NCBI GenBank assembly: GCA_014607495.2
Contig: CP053148.1
Span: 15,252,001 to 15,316,000 of the forward strand
Length of the DNA stretch: 64,000 nt
Direction: 5' to 3'
Source of the DNA: Carposina sasakii
Taxonomy: Eukaryota > Arthropoda > Insecta > Lepidoptera > Carposinidae
Under the pieces are notes generated by a model that was not told the origin of the DNA, did no database searches, and saw nothing but the letters and a program-made list of their open reading frames with translations. A program made the translations under genes and the position numbers. This document shows positions 1 through 10,835 of the stretch, piece by piece. The first letter of the stretch is position 1. Each line of letters begins with the position of its first letter.

Positions 1-939
1 ACACTATGCATAATGTCGACCAATTTTTTTCGACACTAAAAACTTCTTTTAAATACTTCTACTGTCAGATGGTATAATTTTTTTTTCTAGCGACCGTAAT
101 GTTGCTTGGTCCCAGGGACTTGGTACTAATACCTTCCATTTCAATGCGTGGTCCCCTTCACATGCCAATATGACATCACAACATGGCGGCTAACATTTTC
201 CGCGAAACGTGTCAGGCATTTTATGTACAGAACGTATGAGCTATGGCACAAATCTCTACGAGAGTTCGTTCCTGGTATGTGCATGATAGGTACGCTACGT
301 GCATAGTCGGCGACCACTTTCTAACCATTTCAAAACCATTTAATTTGGCATTACCCCGCGTTCGTATTTTCCCCACTCTCCCTGATATATTCCGTTCCGC
401 TTAATCCGTAATTTTCTAATAACCTCAACTAAGTATCTAATCATATATATTGTCAAAATAATTATCTCATTCTATTGATACGAATTACAATTTTATTGTA
501 GCTATTATAAAATAAAAGATTTCACAAATTCTGCATAATATCAAAGGTCTGGAATCAGTATTTTAATATTTTTCTAGGTGTTCTATACATTCTGTATAGA
601 TTTACCATAACAAACTCGCCACTTCGTAGTTGTTGGAATAGTGTTGTACAGGGATCGATCGTCTCCCAAAGTCATCCATAATCCAAACCTAACGTATACC
701 TACGTAGCTACAAACTTCAAAACTTTGCACTATGCACATATAGCATACGATACTAGTAGATTTTTCATCTCATACAATAAAACGAGCATAATAATTTTTC
801 TCGATCTTAGATAGTCCGAATGTAATTTTTTTATATTTATATTTTATTGTTTTCAATAAATAGAAATAAGCTACTAATAACTACATAGCAGTTTATAGCC
901 TATCCCTTATTATTGGAGAGCTGTTTTTAATTTTCAAAT
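1..939. other. AT-rich stretch with nothing recognised
   Basis: No open frame above about 40 codons with coding character, no repeat shared with the rest of the window, and no splice-site pair that encloses coding-like sequence were seen. It reads as intronic or intergenic DNA. Confidence 0.5.
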
Positions 940-1062
940 GAATTCCTGTGCTGATGCGGGGCTTCACTAGAATACATAAGCTGCATCTCCTTCCGTGCAT
1001 GTCGTAAATGTCGACTTAGAACTTTTCTTACATCTGTGCCCGCTATGTTAAGTGGCCATGGG
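940..1062 (+). repeat. Dispersed repeat fragment, copy 1 ('gcatgtcgtaa' family)
   Basis: This stretch shares the block 'gctgcatctccttcc' followed by 'gcatgtcgtaa' with 32465-32640, and a further weaker block ('cccgctatgttaag' against 'cctgctatgctaag'). Two diverged copies in the same orientation within one window indicate a dispersed element, probably a LINE or SINE 3' portion. Ends and class are not resolved. Confidence 0.5.
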
Positions 1063-1281
1063 ATCTTAGTTATGTTCCTGCAGTTCGGGCTACCTCATTT
1101 CGGGATTACAGCCGTGTCTATATGTCTATTATTATTTCCGTTGATAGCAATAAGACAATGGATAACTGACACGTAAACTCTGACTTTATCGGATAGGTAA
1201 CTGACACTATGACTTTATCGTCAGGACACGTCGCAAAGTCTGGAGACTTGTCCCCTGGGTCGCAGTGTGTCCAGCCTCACC

Positions 1282-1403
1282 GCCAGCCAGCCAGCCCTGC
1301 AGCGAGGGCAGTCGGTCCAATCTGATTTGCTGGCCAGCCAGCCGGCCCTGCAGCGAGGGCAGTCGGTCCAATCTGATCTGCTGGCCAGCCAGCTGGCACT
1401 GTC
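1282..1403 (+). repeat. 51-bp minisatellite, about 2.3 units
   Basis: Two near-identical 51-bp units containing 'ccctgcagcgagggcagtcg' follow each other, then a partial third starts with 'ccagccagctggc'. The period is a multiple of three, so a 61-codon frame (1267-1452) stays open and repeats a 17-residue block containing SQPALQRGQSVQSD. No start context, splice signal or family match supports translation, so the open frame is probably a by-product of the repeat period. Confidence 0.7.
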
Positions 1404-2354
1404 AAGCAGTAAGGGAGCTTCTGATAGTGTTCATAGTAAGTTAAAACAATAAAAAAAGTGTGTGCACAGTATAAAATTTTTAATGAAATTTAGAAAAATG
1501 AAATAAGAACTATAAGAAGCTTACTTTCAAAAAATAAGTACGGATGTTACAAAATTAAAGTGATCAATATTCATGTACCATAATAACTTTGTCTGAGCTA
1601 GGTAATGAAGCAATAAGTAAGAAAAGGTATGTTTATAAAATATGTACTTAGATATTTAAAATATATTGGAAATTTAAGCTTTGTCTTTCGTAATTCAACC
1701 TAATTGTTGCAGGCAATTTTCTATTTGTAAATATGTTTTAGATTTTTTTTCTGTATTTACCCAATTACCTAATTCATTAAATAAATATCTTTATCACCTA
1801 ATTGTTTAAATGTTACTTTGTGAGAAATCAGGATACTCCTATTATTCAATACAATGTAGGTACATACCTAAAATAATAATTTTTTGATAAACATTTTTAT
1901 AGAGACCGATGCAATAACTGTATATTTTTGTTGTTATTCTTTGAATTTTTTTCCCTTTGTGTTTAAAACCTGTCCCTGGCGCGGGAGGCAGTAATAGGGG
2001 AACAAATTGAACTTTTTATTCCTGTCTGTCCCTATTATCGACGAGAGTACAGTTCAAACTTTTATGTTCAAGTTTTATTCCGATCGTACATATATCGTAT
2101 TTTGTAAGAGGATTACTCGTTTGTTTGTTGTTTATTATTTCGGAACAAAAACATCCTTCTTACTAAGAAGCTTGGAGACCCAGAGGGTAAATAATTTATA
2201 ATGACAAGTATTTGAAATAAAGGTATAAATACAAGTTATGACGGAACTACATGTAACATTCTGTTCATGTTGTTAATATATAATAATAACATAGACCAAA
2301 AATCAGACTGCGGTCACTAACTCACCTGCGTGGTCACTATGGCCCCCTCTATGG
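1404..2354. other. AT-rich stretch with nothing recognised
   Basis: No gene, repeat match or structured element was found here. The 64-codon frame at 2007-2201 has no coding character. Confidence 0.45.
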
Positions 2355-2415
2355 CAGTAGCCTTGTGGCATGCCCTGGGGGAGGCCTACGTCCAGCAGTG
2401 GACTGTAATGAATAT
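2355..2415 (+). mobile_element. RTE-type LINE 3'-end fragment
   Basis: The phrase 'ggaggcctacgtccagcagtggactgtaatg' (split by one or two substitutions from other copies) is the terminal coding and 3' end of the RTE-like LINEs seen more fully at 35797-36180 and 44755-45378. Only the last 60 bases or so remain, as expected for extreme 5' truncation. Confidence 0.6.
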
Positions 2416-2627
2416 TGGGTTAGGTGGGCCTCTACCTGGAATTTGGGAGGCGGGGAGGCGGGTAGATGAAATGCATGTTATCAAATAGAGCCGTTTTCGA
2501 AACCACCAGGGCTTTTTTTTTAAAAGATGTGGTTTACCGTTATAAAAATGGATATCTCGCCGACACAACACCACGCCACTACAGAGCAGGGCGATTTCGA
2601 GAACGGGTCCGTGCTGTGTACTGACAG

Positions 2628-2824
2628 TTCTTTGGTGCTACCCGCGCCTGTCCCGCTACCCGCAAATTTCGAGGCGGAGACCTTAAAGTTCAATATAAGC
2701 ATTTGACAGGTTTGAACGAGGCGTACATCCAGAAGACCATGCTGAACTCCCGCGCTATTTCTATGAACTCAGGCCTGGACACTGCGACTGGACCGCGGAG
2801 GCGAAAAACTGGAAATGCTCATAG
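2628..2824 (+). CDS. Candidate internal exon, unrecognised protein
   Basis: The stretch ends in an exact donor (AG then GTAAGG at 2825) and is preceded by a cAG acceptor at 2626-2627. Read from 2628 it gives 65 codons without stop plus two bases, with GC-rich, codon-like composition against an AT-rich background. Residues include R-G-G-D-L-K near residues 16-21 and a basic run P-R-R-R-K near the end. It finishes in phase 2, exactly what the exon at 5554 needs, and the junction makes an Arg codon. Caveats: the pyrimidine tract is weak; the same frame continues upstream to about 2537 with one TGA at 2622; and other frames are also open here (ATG at 2548 running to a stop at 2704, and 2699-2824). 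So the frame is not settled. No family was recognised. Confidence 0.4.
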
Positions 2825-2844
2825 GTAAGGGTGACAAATTATAA

Positions 2845-3020
<176 letters not shown>

Positions 3021-3721
3021 AATTAATATTAACTACGAAACAAATCATCCCTAAACCAGTTTTCTATTACTAATAACAATTGTCAATCGCTCTAATAGGG
3101 TTACCGTTAGAGAAAAGCTTTCAGTATAAACGAATCACATCTTATATACAAATTTTAAAATACATTGGACCAAGAAATCACGTTATCCCATACAATATTT
3201 TCACCCCATTTTCACCCCTTTGGAGGTTGAATTTTGAAAAATCCTTAAAAAGAATACGTGAGCGAAATTTTAAGTTCCTAGCCCTTGGCTTGGTCTGTGC
3301 GTTGATACATCAGTCAATCGCCTTTGCTATTTTTATAAATAGATATTCTACAAATATTGCTGACAAATGTCCTTTTTAAACATCGTCTAACTTTAGACGC
3401 GGTTTTGTAATAACACCACTCAAATTTACAGAACTAAATAACGTGGCGAATTCTGATAACTGAATATTAATTTTATTATCTTTTGATTTGAGGTTGGAGT
3501 TTTCGGTTCCCCCAAATTTATTTAATTTTAATCATACGGCGGTATTAAACCTCACTAATTGTATCGGAGCATATAGCGTATGCACGTGGAAGCTATGTGT
3601 AAATATACTGAACAACCAGTATTTATGTACTCCGTTGAAGAGTTCGTGCAATATTCTAGCGTGGATCATCTGGTCTCCCAGTTACCCTTCTTAAATATAG
3701 GTATTTATTATATAGAGTTTA
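3021..3721. other. AT-rich stretch with nothing recognised
   Basis: A 99-codon frame at 3080-3379 begins at a non-ATG codon, has no family resemblance and AT-driven composition. I see no supported gene or repeat here. Confidence 0.4.
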
Positions 3722-3905
3722 ATGGACAGCTAGGAAAATATTGATGTGCTCACATTAGACATGATTCTGAGGCAAAAACCACTGAAAACGTTTGCGGAAG
3801 ATCCAAAAAAATCTTGACTTTTTTAGGGTGTAAATAGTGTAAGTACTTCTTTTAATTAGGCCTCAGATAATGGCCTAAATTCAAAATTTTAACCAAATAG
3901 TGATT
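3722..3905 (-). mobile_element. F2 TIR element, degraded terminal half
   Basis: The sequence runs 'cagctaggaaaatattgatg...catgattctgaggc', matching one end of the F2 family (compare 26659 onward). The opposite half appears at 4905-4985 ('taaaaatgcattttcttgcg... aacactgtc'). The two may be one F2 copy split by about 1 kb that includes the tRNA-like repeat at 4297. Confidence 0.5.
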
Positions 3906-4296
3906 TTCAATAAAGCAGCGCGCAACATGGAAATAAAAAATATTTACTATACCTTCTCGTAGAATTTGTACTACAATGAAATTTATACCCGGCATCATAG
4001 TATTTTTTTTCGTACGGCAAACTAATGAAGTCCAGAGGCTACAATTTGTAACGTTACCTTTTACTCATCAATTCTAGTAACTGGGAATTAGTATGGCTTA
4101 CTGTTTTAAACCTTTACGCTGAAATTTGACTTTGTATATTATTTTTTAATAATTTTATAATATATTGACTCAGATAAATTTATTAAAAACACTTATCCAT
4201 TAATATAATCCGTTAGGATATGGTTGATCGTTTCATCTTTAAACATTGTGCTGAGGGATTCAGCTTTGTTTGCCGAGATTTGGCTAGTGTATAGCT

Positions 4297-4475
4297 ATCG
4301 GGATGAAAAATAACGTTGCCAATATGTAATTTAGAAAAGAGATGGTAAAATTCGTCATCCGAGTAATTGACCCGGTAGCTCAGTGGTTAGAGCGCTAGAG
4401 CGGCATGCAGAGGTCGTGGGTTTGATTCCCACTCGGGTGAGGATTTTTTTCCATTTCTTTATTAATAATTTTGTA
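4297..4475 (+). mobile_element. tRNA-like SINE, copy 1
   Basis: A tRNA-like core at about 4369-4439 has an A-box (TAGCTCAGTGG), a D-stem GCTC/GAGC, a T-arm GTGGG/CCCAC around TTTGATT (B-box) and a 6-of-7 paired acceptor. The anticodon arm does not fold into a normal 5-bp stem with 7-base loop, so it is not a working tRNA gene. About 70 bp of shared leader ('gttgccaatatgtaatttag') and a T-rich tail recur with it at 7232 and 9036. This marks a mobile, probably Pol III-transcribed repeat, with the tRNA-like part inside rather than at the 5' end. Confidence 0.7.
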
Positions 4476-4904
4476 AAATTATAAAATACAATAATAGTCC
4501 AAAAAAATATATTTATCGATATTTTCCGGTTTATTCATACAAATTACAAAAAGTATATTGTTTTCTTAAATTTTAGTTCTAACAGGAGGTCATACGTTCT
4601 CTATACGGAATAAAGGCCGATTAAAACAGTGGACTGTAGCTACTCTCGGAGATAAATTTTACTCCAACAAACTATTTATTCCAAAACTTATGCTACCCTC
4701 TCAGTCCTTAATATTTGCCCTAGTACCTGCTTAGACATTACAAAAAATATATTAACTGATATACTATAGTCCATTACAGTTAACTACATTTTCGATAATA
4801 TTTCACGTTTTTACTAGAAATGTAAAGAGAGTTGTCACATATAGTGCCAAAAAATTTGTAGACCCTACCGAATTCTATTTAGGAATACCTGATTTTTTAT
4901 CAGT

Positions 4905-4985
4905 GAAAGCACACATAGCGGATAATTAAATTAAAAATGCATTTTCTTGCGATTAATAACACTGTCAATATGTCATAACTCAACA
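4905..4985 (-). mobile_element. F2 TIR element, second half fragment
   Basis: Matches the interior of F2 copies (compare 55085-55145): 'aaaatgcattt', then 'aacactgtc', then 'ataactc'. It is in the same orientation as 3722-3905, consistent with a single interrupted element. Confidence 0.45.
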
Positions 4986-5145
4986 AATAAATAAATAAAT
5001 AAATATATTAAGCGAAAAGCTATGTAAATAGACCACTATAGAGAACCTGTTTCCAAAATTTGATACTCGAATTCTAGTGTTTATTTTTCATAATTGTATG
5101 AACGAACATTCCTAAGTTGTTTAGCAATATTCCATACTATCTAAA

Positions 5146-5547
5146 AAAATAAACATTCGAGTCTGAAATTTTGTAGATAAGTACCTTTTATTGGGCTATT
5201 TACTTAGCTTTTCGCTTAACATACCCCTTTTGTTACACCCTGTTTAAGTATATTTAAAGTGCTTCGTCCTGAATGAATGACTGACAGAACATCGCACAGC
5301 CTCAACCGCTCTCGCAAATATTTCTCATTAGATTTATTACTTCCCCTTACCATGTGGAACTCAAAAACTAGCTTTTAAAAAGTTGGTGTGCAATTAACAG
5401 ACTTCTGTCCATCGTCTTTGGGGACTACATACATAGTTAGTTTGTCTAGGCGTTTTCAAGAATTGAGGCCATTTTATTTTATCTTACCTGTCTACTCCAA
5501 CCAAACCAGGCTTTCCTAAAAGACCAGGCTACATGTTATCCATTCTC
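5146..5547. repeat. Tandem duplication, block A copy 1 (intron just upstream of exon)
   Basis: This block aligns at high identity with 8107-8487, apart from a 22-bp segment ('ctcaaaaactagc...') absent from the second copy. Alignment ends inside the pyrimidine tract of the acceptor for the 5554 exon ('ttatccattct'). Confidence 0.9.
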
Positions 5548-5553
5548 TTCTAG

Positions 5554-5812
5554 AGTGACCTGGTTAGCCAGCGAGGGCCTCAGCGAATACCTGCGCCGCG
5601 TTATTCGGGACGAGTCTAATAAGGAGACACACATCACCTACTCCTACCAGGATATATTGAGGATACCAGAGGGGCATGCTTATGGACAGAAGACGGACAC
5701 CAAGGGCCGGAGATTGTCCTACCAGAGGGCGGTCTCAGGCGAAGATCCCGCACCAGCGCTGAGGTATCAGGACTCGTTGAGGAAAAGGTCCCTCGCTATG
5801 GAGAACAATAAG
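5554..5812 (+). CDS. Internal coding exon of an unrecognised host gene
   Basis: The exon follows a good acceptor (cattctcttctag, 5541-5553) and stops at an exact donor (AAG then GTAAGT at 5813). It is 259 nt: one base finishing a codon, then 86 open codons. The other two plus frames hit stops early. Composition is GC-rich and codon-like in an AT-rich setting. The peptide is hydrophilic and charged, with no membrane segment. It has three similar (S/R)-Y-Q motifs at residues 30-32, 55-57 and 70-72, two of them followed by D, and basic runs K-G-R-R (50-53) and R-K-R (76-78). It starts in phase 2, matching the 2628 candidate, and ends in phase 0; no convincing next exon was found. The family is not recognised. 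The flanking intron is tandemly duplicated but the exon is not. Confidence 0.7.
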
Positions 5813-5905
5813 GTAAGTAATATCTTTTCAGTTTTTTTTACTGTTGTAAATCTGCGACGTATGTATCATTCATAAAAATGATAGAGAAATAAATGTCTAT
5901 TGATA

Positions 5906-6150
5906 GTTTTAACTTGGCAACATACTAACCTAGTCCTACACTACGATCCCTAATGTCTTTGGGCATGGCGGTACTTTCTATGCAGTGTTATAGTAGGTAC
6001 CGTATTATATAATATAAATACATGGATAGATAAAAAACCATTCATGACTCGGAAACGAACATCGACATTACAAAAAACCGGTATTCAGACCCAGGACCAA
6101 TGGCATGGCAAACTTGCCAACGTCACCAAGCCAAACTTACATCCTAAAGC
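5906..6150 (-). mobile_element. Degraded tRNA-derived SINE
   Basis: Shares 'acctagtcc.acac.acgatcc', 'catgactcggaaacgaacatcgac' and 'acccaggacc.atggc' with the better SINE at 18796-19023. The B-box region is degraded to 'attcagacccagg', so it is a dead copy. It lies in the intron downstream of the 5554 exon. Confidence 0.65.
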
Positions 6151-6404
6151 TGTATTATTTTTTTTTGGTTTAGTAAACCTTGATATATTACTACATCAAC
6201 ATTTAACATTGATTAAACAATAATTCAATCATATACATACACTCTATCAAAACCAGTTTTCGTAGGCGGCCGTAGGGCACTCGATTCGAAATTCAGTAAA
6301 TAACATTATGCTCATATTGCATTACCACAGTAATACTCAATTTATCAATGGATATTGCACGGACCACGGATTCCGTCATACCAAACATAATTATGTATCG
6401 TGAT

Positions 6405-6525
6405 GTATTACAGTCCACTGCTGGATGTAGGCTTCCCCCAAAGTACGCCACAACGCTCGATCTTCCGTTTTTGCCATCCAGTCACTACCAGCTACCCTCT
6501 AAGCTTTCGGTCCATCTGGCCAATA
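6405..6525 (-). mobile_element. RTE-type LINE 3'-end fragment
   Basis: Minus-strand reading matches the last 120 bases of the RTE fragment at 35797-36180 ('cagtccactgctgga' on plus, then 'cgccac..cgctcgatct'). It is strongly 5' truncated. Confidence 0.7.
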
Positions 6526-6697
6526 AAACTTATGTTTGCATGCTAGGTGCTTGGATCTGACTTCTCGTTGCGACTGTAGTGGCTTGTGTTCGTGACCATG
6601 AGTCGGCAGATCCGAGGGTCAGCGGAGGGTGTAGGGCCCGGTTGTGGGCGAGCCCTCGATGGAAATTTGAACTTCCGAATACTAACGCCAGATATAA
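6526..6697 (-). mobile_element. Half of a foldback MITE ('gggcccggtggtgggc' family)
   Basis: The segment is the reverse complement of 41532-41700, sharing 'ctcgttgcgactgtagtg', 'cagatccgagggtcagcgga' and the terminus 'gaacttccgaat.ctaacgcc'. A sister subfamily with both arms is at 12535-12803. Confidence 0.7.
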
Positions 6698-6946
6698 TTA
6701 AATATTTAATTTGATGTTTTGCACAGGGGTTCCTTGTAGTATAACGTAACGAGCTCTAAGAAAGGATAACAAAATCCGATAAAAGCCGATTAAATCAGTG
6801 GATTGTTAGTTCTTAAAGATAAATTTACTCCCACGAGCTTTTATTTTCTTTAGAATAGCCTTCTCGAACACGGTTTTTGATCTTTAAATATATGAGCTCT
6901 TCATGACCATAGACGTGCTTATGTTTGAGTTTCAATGAAGTTAAAT

Positions 6947-8106
6947 AAATATAATATGCCTCCGTGTGTCATATGAGATGTAAAAAATATTTTAAAATGT
7001 GTAATAAAAGCTTAGGAATTACATTTCACCGTTCATTTATGTAAGTAATCTATAGACCGAGTGTGCCCATATAAACGCTGAAAGAAAAACGGTCCAACTT
7101 TTTGATTTTAAAAGTAGAATACAAGCGTGACGTCACAGAAGTTGTCATTTTATCAGTGCATAGGGATGCCAGCTTATGGCATTGTGCCTTGTTAATTGCT
7201 AAAACATAAAAATATCTGGTAATGAAAATAAATTATAATCGGGATGAAAACAACGTTATTCACGTTGCCAATATGTAATTTAGAAAAGAGATGGTAAAAT
7301 TCGTCATGCGAGTAATTGACCCGGTGGCTTAGTGATTATAGCGGCTGGCACGGTTTGCAGCGGTCGTGGGTTCGATTCCCACTCGGGTGAAGAATTTTTT
7401 CCATTTTCTTTATTAATAATTTTATAAATTACAATTTGATTAAGTGTCCGAATGAGGTATGTAGTAATAAGCCTTCAAAGTTAAGTGGGCAAGTCCATTT
7501 TTCAAATGTGAAATTAATTGAAAATTATAACATCACATGTCCACCTGCATCATTTACAGCAACTTTTGCTTTGTGGCCATATTTATAAATGCAATATTTA
7601 AAATAACTGCAGAACAAAAGTTCTTTTACGCGCATGCAAGTTACTGATAGAGTGACTTCATAATTGTGATGATAGCCGTTTATATGGAGCGTTTTTTGTG
7701 CAAGTCTAAAATTGTGATTTTGAAATCGTTATATCCCGGAAAGTCTTCACGCTAGCGAAGTTTTTCTTTCGCAAATGTTTCTTTTATTTTATGATAAAAA
7801 AAAAACCGTAAACATCCCTATTCCCACACTTACTCGTATATGTTACGTTCAAATTTTGTTCGACCACCATCCTGGCGTTAATGAAAACGTGTAGCGAAAT
7901 TGTAAGATTTCTTTAACAATATTGAACAAATGGTAAATTACGTAAAAGTTTATTATGGGGAAGATCTTTTAAGATCTACCGTATAATCAAGGTGCTTATT
8001 AATAGCCCTAATTACGGTTTAATTTTTAGGCTGCCAGCAGACGAGTTTTTGTTCAGGATAATAGCATAAACGTATATATTCATTTTTCACAATGATATTT
8101 TCACAC
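6947..8106. repeat. Tandem duplication, block B copy 1
   Basis: Aligns with 8488-9822 almost throughout (e.g. 'gcctccgtgtgtcata', 'gagtgtgcccatataaacgc', 'ttaggctgccagcagacgag'). The part 7421-7815 also has a diverged copy at 47866-48265, so a mobile repeat is embedded in the block. It contains tRNA-like SINE copy 2. Confidence 0.9.
7232..7425 (+). mobile_element. tRNA-like SINE, copy 2
   Basis: Same leader and tRNA-like core as at 4297, with B-box GGTTCGATTCC intact and acceptor ends ACCCGG/TCGGGT. The A-box has decayed (TGGCTTAGTGA). A small duplication ('aacgtt' twice) sits in the leader. Confidence 0.7.
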
Positions 8107-8487
8107 AAAAAAAATTAACATTCGAGTCTGAAATTTTGTAGATAAGTACCTTTTATTGGGCTATTTACATAGCTTTTCGCTTAACATACCCCTTTTGTTA
8201 CACCCTGTATAAGTATATTTAAAGTGCTTCGTCATGAATGAATGACTGACAGAACATCGCACAGCCTCAACCGCTCTCGCAAATATTTCTCATTAGATTC
8301 ATTACTTCCCCTTACCATGTGGAAGTTGGTGTGCAATTAACACACTTCTGCCCATCGTCTTTGGGGACTACATACATAGTTAGTTTGTCTAGGCGTTTTC
8401 AAGAATTGAGGCCATTTTACTTTATCTTACCTGTCTACTCCAACCAAACCAGGCTTTCCTAAAAGACCAGGCTACATGTTATCCATT
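8107..8487. repeat. Tandem duplication, block A copy 2
   Basis: Second copy of 5146-5547. It joins directly to block B sequence at 'ttatccattct/aataaaacatgcc', so the 1.4 kb between blocks A and B in copy 1, including the exon, is absent here. Confidence 0.9.
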
Positions 8488-8590
8488 CTAATAAAACATG
8501 CCTCCGTGTGTCATACGAGATGTAAAAAATATTTTAAAATGTGTAATAAAAACTTAGAAATTACATTTCACCGTTAATTTATGTAAGTTT

Positions 8591-8842
8591 TTACGTTAAT
8601 TTATTTCAGCTGAAAAGGGACCTATTTGGCGGTTGCACTTACACGGGACGTGACTGCGGGGCTCCAATTAGGGTGCACGGTTCTTCCTGTTACTGTTCTT
8701 TTCTACATGTGTTTTCTTACCTGTTTGCCTACTCTTTTCTATTGTGTCTATTTCTACCCTATTTCCGAGCTATTTCCATTGTCTTGTTCTATGTTGTTGC
8801 TGTCCGTGTATATGTAATTGTCAAATAAATTCTAAATTCTAA
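8591..8842 (+). mobile_element. Retroposon 3'-tail-like insertion
   Basis: Present only in block B copy 2, so it inserted after the duplication or was lost from copy 1. It is pyrimidine-rich and ends 'aaataaattctaaattctaa', a short-repeat tail typical of non-LTR retroposon 3' ends. 'taag' flanks both sides (8587-8590 and 8840-8843), a possible short target-site duplication. The 63-codon frame in it looks spurious. Confidence 0.6.
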
Positions 8843-9035
8843 GTAATCTATAGATCGAGTGTGCCCATATAAACGCTGAAAGAAAAACGGCCCAACTTTT
8901 TTGATTTTAAAAGTAGAATACAAGCGTGATGTCACAGAAGTTGTCATTTTATCAGCGCATAGGGATGCCAGCTTATAGCATATTACCTTGTTAATTGGGA
9001 AAAACATAAAAATATCTGGTCATGAAAATAAATTA

Positions 9036-9215
9036 TAATCGGGATGAAGAATAACGTTGCCAATATGTAATTTAGAAAAGAGATGGTAAAATTCGTCATC
9101 CGAGTAATTGACCCGGTGGCTTAGTGGTTGGCTGGCACGGTTTGCAGCGGTTCGATACCCACTCGGGTGAAGAATTTTTTCCATTTTCTTTATTAATAAT
9201 TTTATAAATTACAAT
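9036..9215 (+). mobile_element. tRNA-like SINE, copy 3
   Basis: Sits at the position in block B copy 2 equivalent to copy 2 (7232). About 15 bp has been lost in the D-to-anticodon region and the B-box is reduced to 'ggttcgatacc', so it is more decayed than its partner. Confidence 0.65.
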
Positions 9216-9822
9216 TTGATTAAGTGTCCGAATGAGGTATGTAGTAATAAGCCTTCAAAGTTAAGTGGGCAAGTCCATTTTCAAATGTGAAATTAATTGA
9301 AAATTATAACATCACATGTCCACCTACATCATTTACAGCAACTTTTGCTTTGTGGCCATATTTATAAATGCAATATTTAAAATAACTGCAGAACAAAAGT
9401 TCTTTTACGCGCATGCAAGTTACTAATAGAGTGACTTCATAATTGTGATAGCCGTTTATATGGAGCGTTTTTTGTGCAAGTCTAAAATTGTGATTTTGAA
9501 ATCGTTATATCCCGGAAAGTCTTCACGCTAGCGAAGTAAACATCCCTATTCCCACACTTACTCGTATATGTTACGTTCAAATTTTGTTCGACCACCATCC
9601 TGGCGTTAATGAAAACGTGTAGCGAAATTGTAAGATTTCTTTAACAATATTGAACAAATGGTAAATTACGTAAAAGTTTATTATGGGGAAGATCTTTTAA
9701 GATCTACCATATAATTAAGGTGCTTATTAATATCCCTAATTACGGTTTAATTTTTAGGCTGCCAGCAGACGAGTTTTTATTCAGGATAATAGCATAAACG
9801 TATATATTCATTTTTCACACAA

Positions 9823-10571
9823 AGCAATGATATTCAACAAGACTTAGTCACAAAACTGGGCTCGATTTCAAAAAGGTTTACTCTCGTAAACAAAGTTAAA
9901 CTCCAACAAAAGTAAAATTTAAGTACGCTGCATGCATCGTGAATGCACTTCGAATGCTTTGGTTGGACAGACGTCGCTCCGCCTTCCTTAACCTGGCACC
10001 TGCGCAGAGGTTCACAGTGATTTCTGCAGTTCCGGATGTAGATTTCCAACTAATGCTTAAATTATGTAAGCGATATATTTACAATATAAAGCGGTATTTT
10101 TTACTGGAATTCCTTTTGACTCGATTTTTGGCAGGTTACAAGAAGCCTTTTAAGCGAAGCTTCTTTCAATATTGATTGAATAGTGGTTTTTTTAGGTGGC
10201 TATTAAAATTAATAAGTATAAGAATTTTTTAAAGGGATTTTTTTATGCTATACTTGTTCATCACTATTAACTTAGTATGTAATAATGTTAAAAGCGAGGT
10301 AACGAATAAAAAATATTTGTAGTTATTTCGTGTGATATTTCAAGCCGTAAATATAATTATGAATGCGAAACATTATGAAAGAATGTTATAGGAAATCATG
10401 GTGACAAACTGGATTAACTTCGTAGATATTTAACCCCAATAAATAAGGTTAAATTGGTCCAGGATATGTCATTGTATTGATGGCCAAGATTTCCATATGA
10501 TTTTTTGAAGTCGGGTCTTGGAGCAAGAAGGTTATATTTATTAAATAAGATTTTTCGCTTCTCCCTGCCAG
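9823..10571. other. Mostly unassigned
   Basis: A GC-richer patch at 9935-10050 is open on both strands (78 codons plus, 71 codons minus) but has no splice pair and no family match. The rest is AT-rich. Confidence 0.35.
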
Positions 10572-10690
10572 TGGACGGGTTTCCGAATACCTGGAAGGCC
10601 AACCTCTGCGCAGGCGCGGTGATGGACTTCCAGCAAGAGTTGGAGCCTCGACCACTGGAGTACAGTCGGTGCTATCTCGTGATACCATCA
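10572..10690 (+). other. GC-rich patch behind a strong acceptor-like signal; weak exon candidate
   Basis: The sequence 'cgcttctccctgccag' ending at 10571 is the best acceptor-like signal in the window. GC-rich sequence follows, open in two plus frames (one to a TAG near 10690) and on the minus strand. In the phase required by the 5812 donor it reaches TGA after 16 codons. No convincing donor was found. It could be a terminal exon or chance. Confidence 0.2.
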
Positions 10691-10835
10691 ACTAGTCTCC
10701 CAGTCTATACCTACTTTACGTGCGGCGTTAAAAGTTTCCAACATTTTTTATTTCGGTATTTTTATTTTTTTCTATTCTTTTTCCTTTTTTATTTTTTTAT
10801 ACTACTTCGCTATATGTGTTTTTAAATTGTTTACG

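Larger units (their letters stand above)
8488..9822. repeat. Tandem duplication, block B copy 2
   Basis: Second copy of 6947-8106, differing by scattered substitutions, short deletions (for example the T/A-rich run after 9535) and a 250-bp insertion at 8591-8842. Confidence 0.9.

Noticed and set aside
1267..1452. Secreted or repetitive protein gene
   Set aside because: The frame starts at GTG, is created by a 51-bp minisatellite and has no flanking gene structure.
4369..4439. Functional tRNA gene
   Set aside because: A- and B-boxes are good but the anticodon arm cannot form a normal stem and 7-base loop, and the sequence recurs with shared flanks as a mobile repeat.
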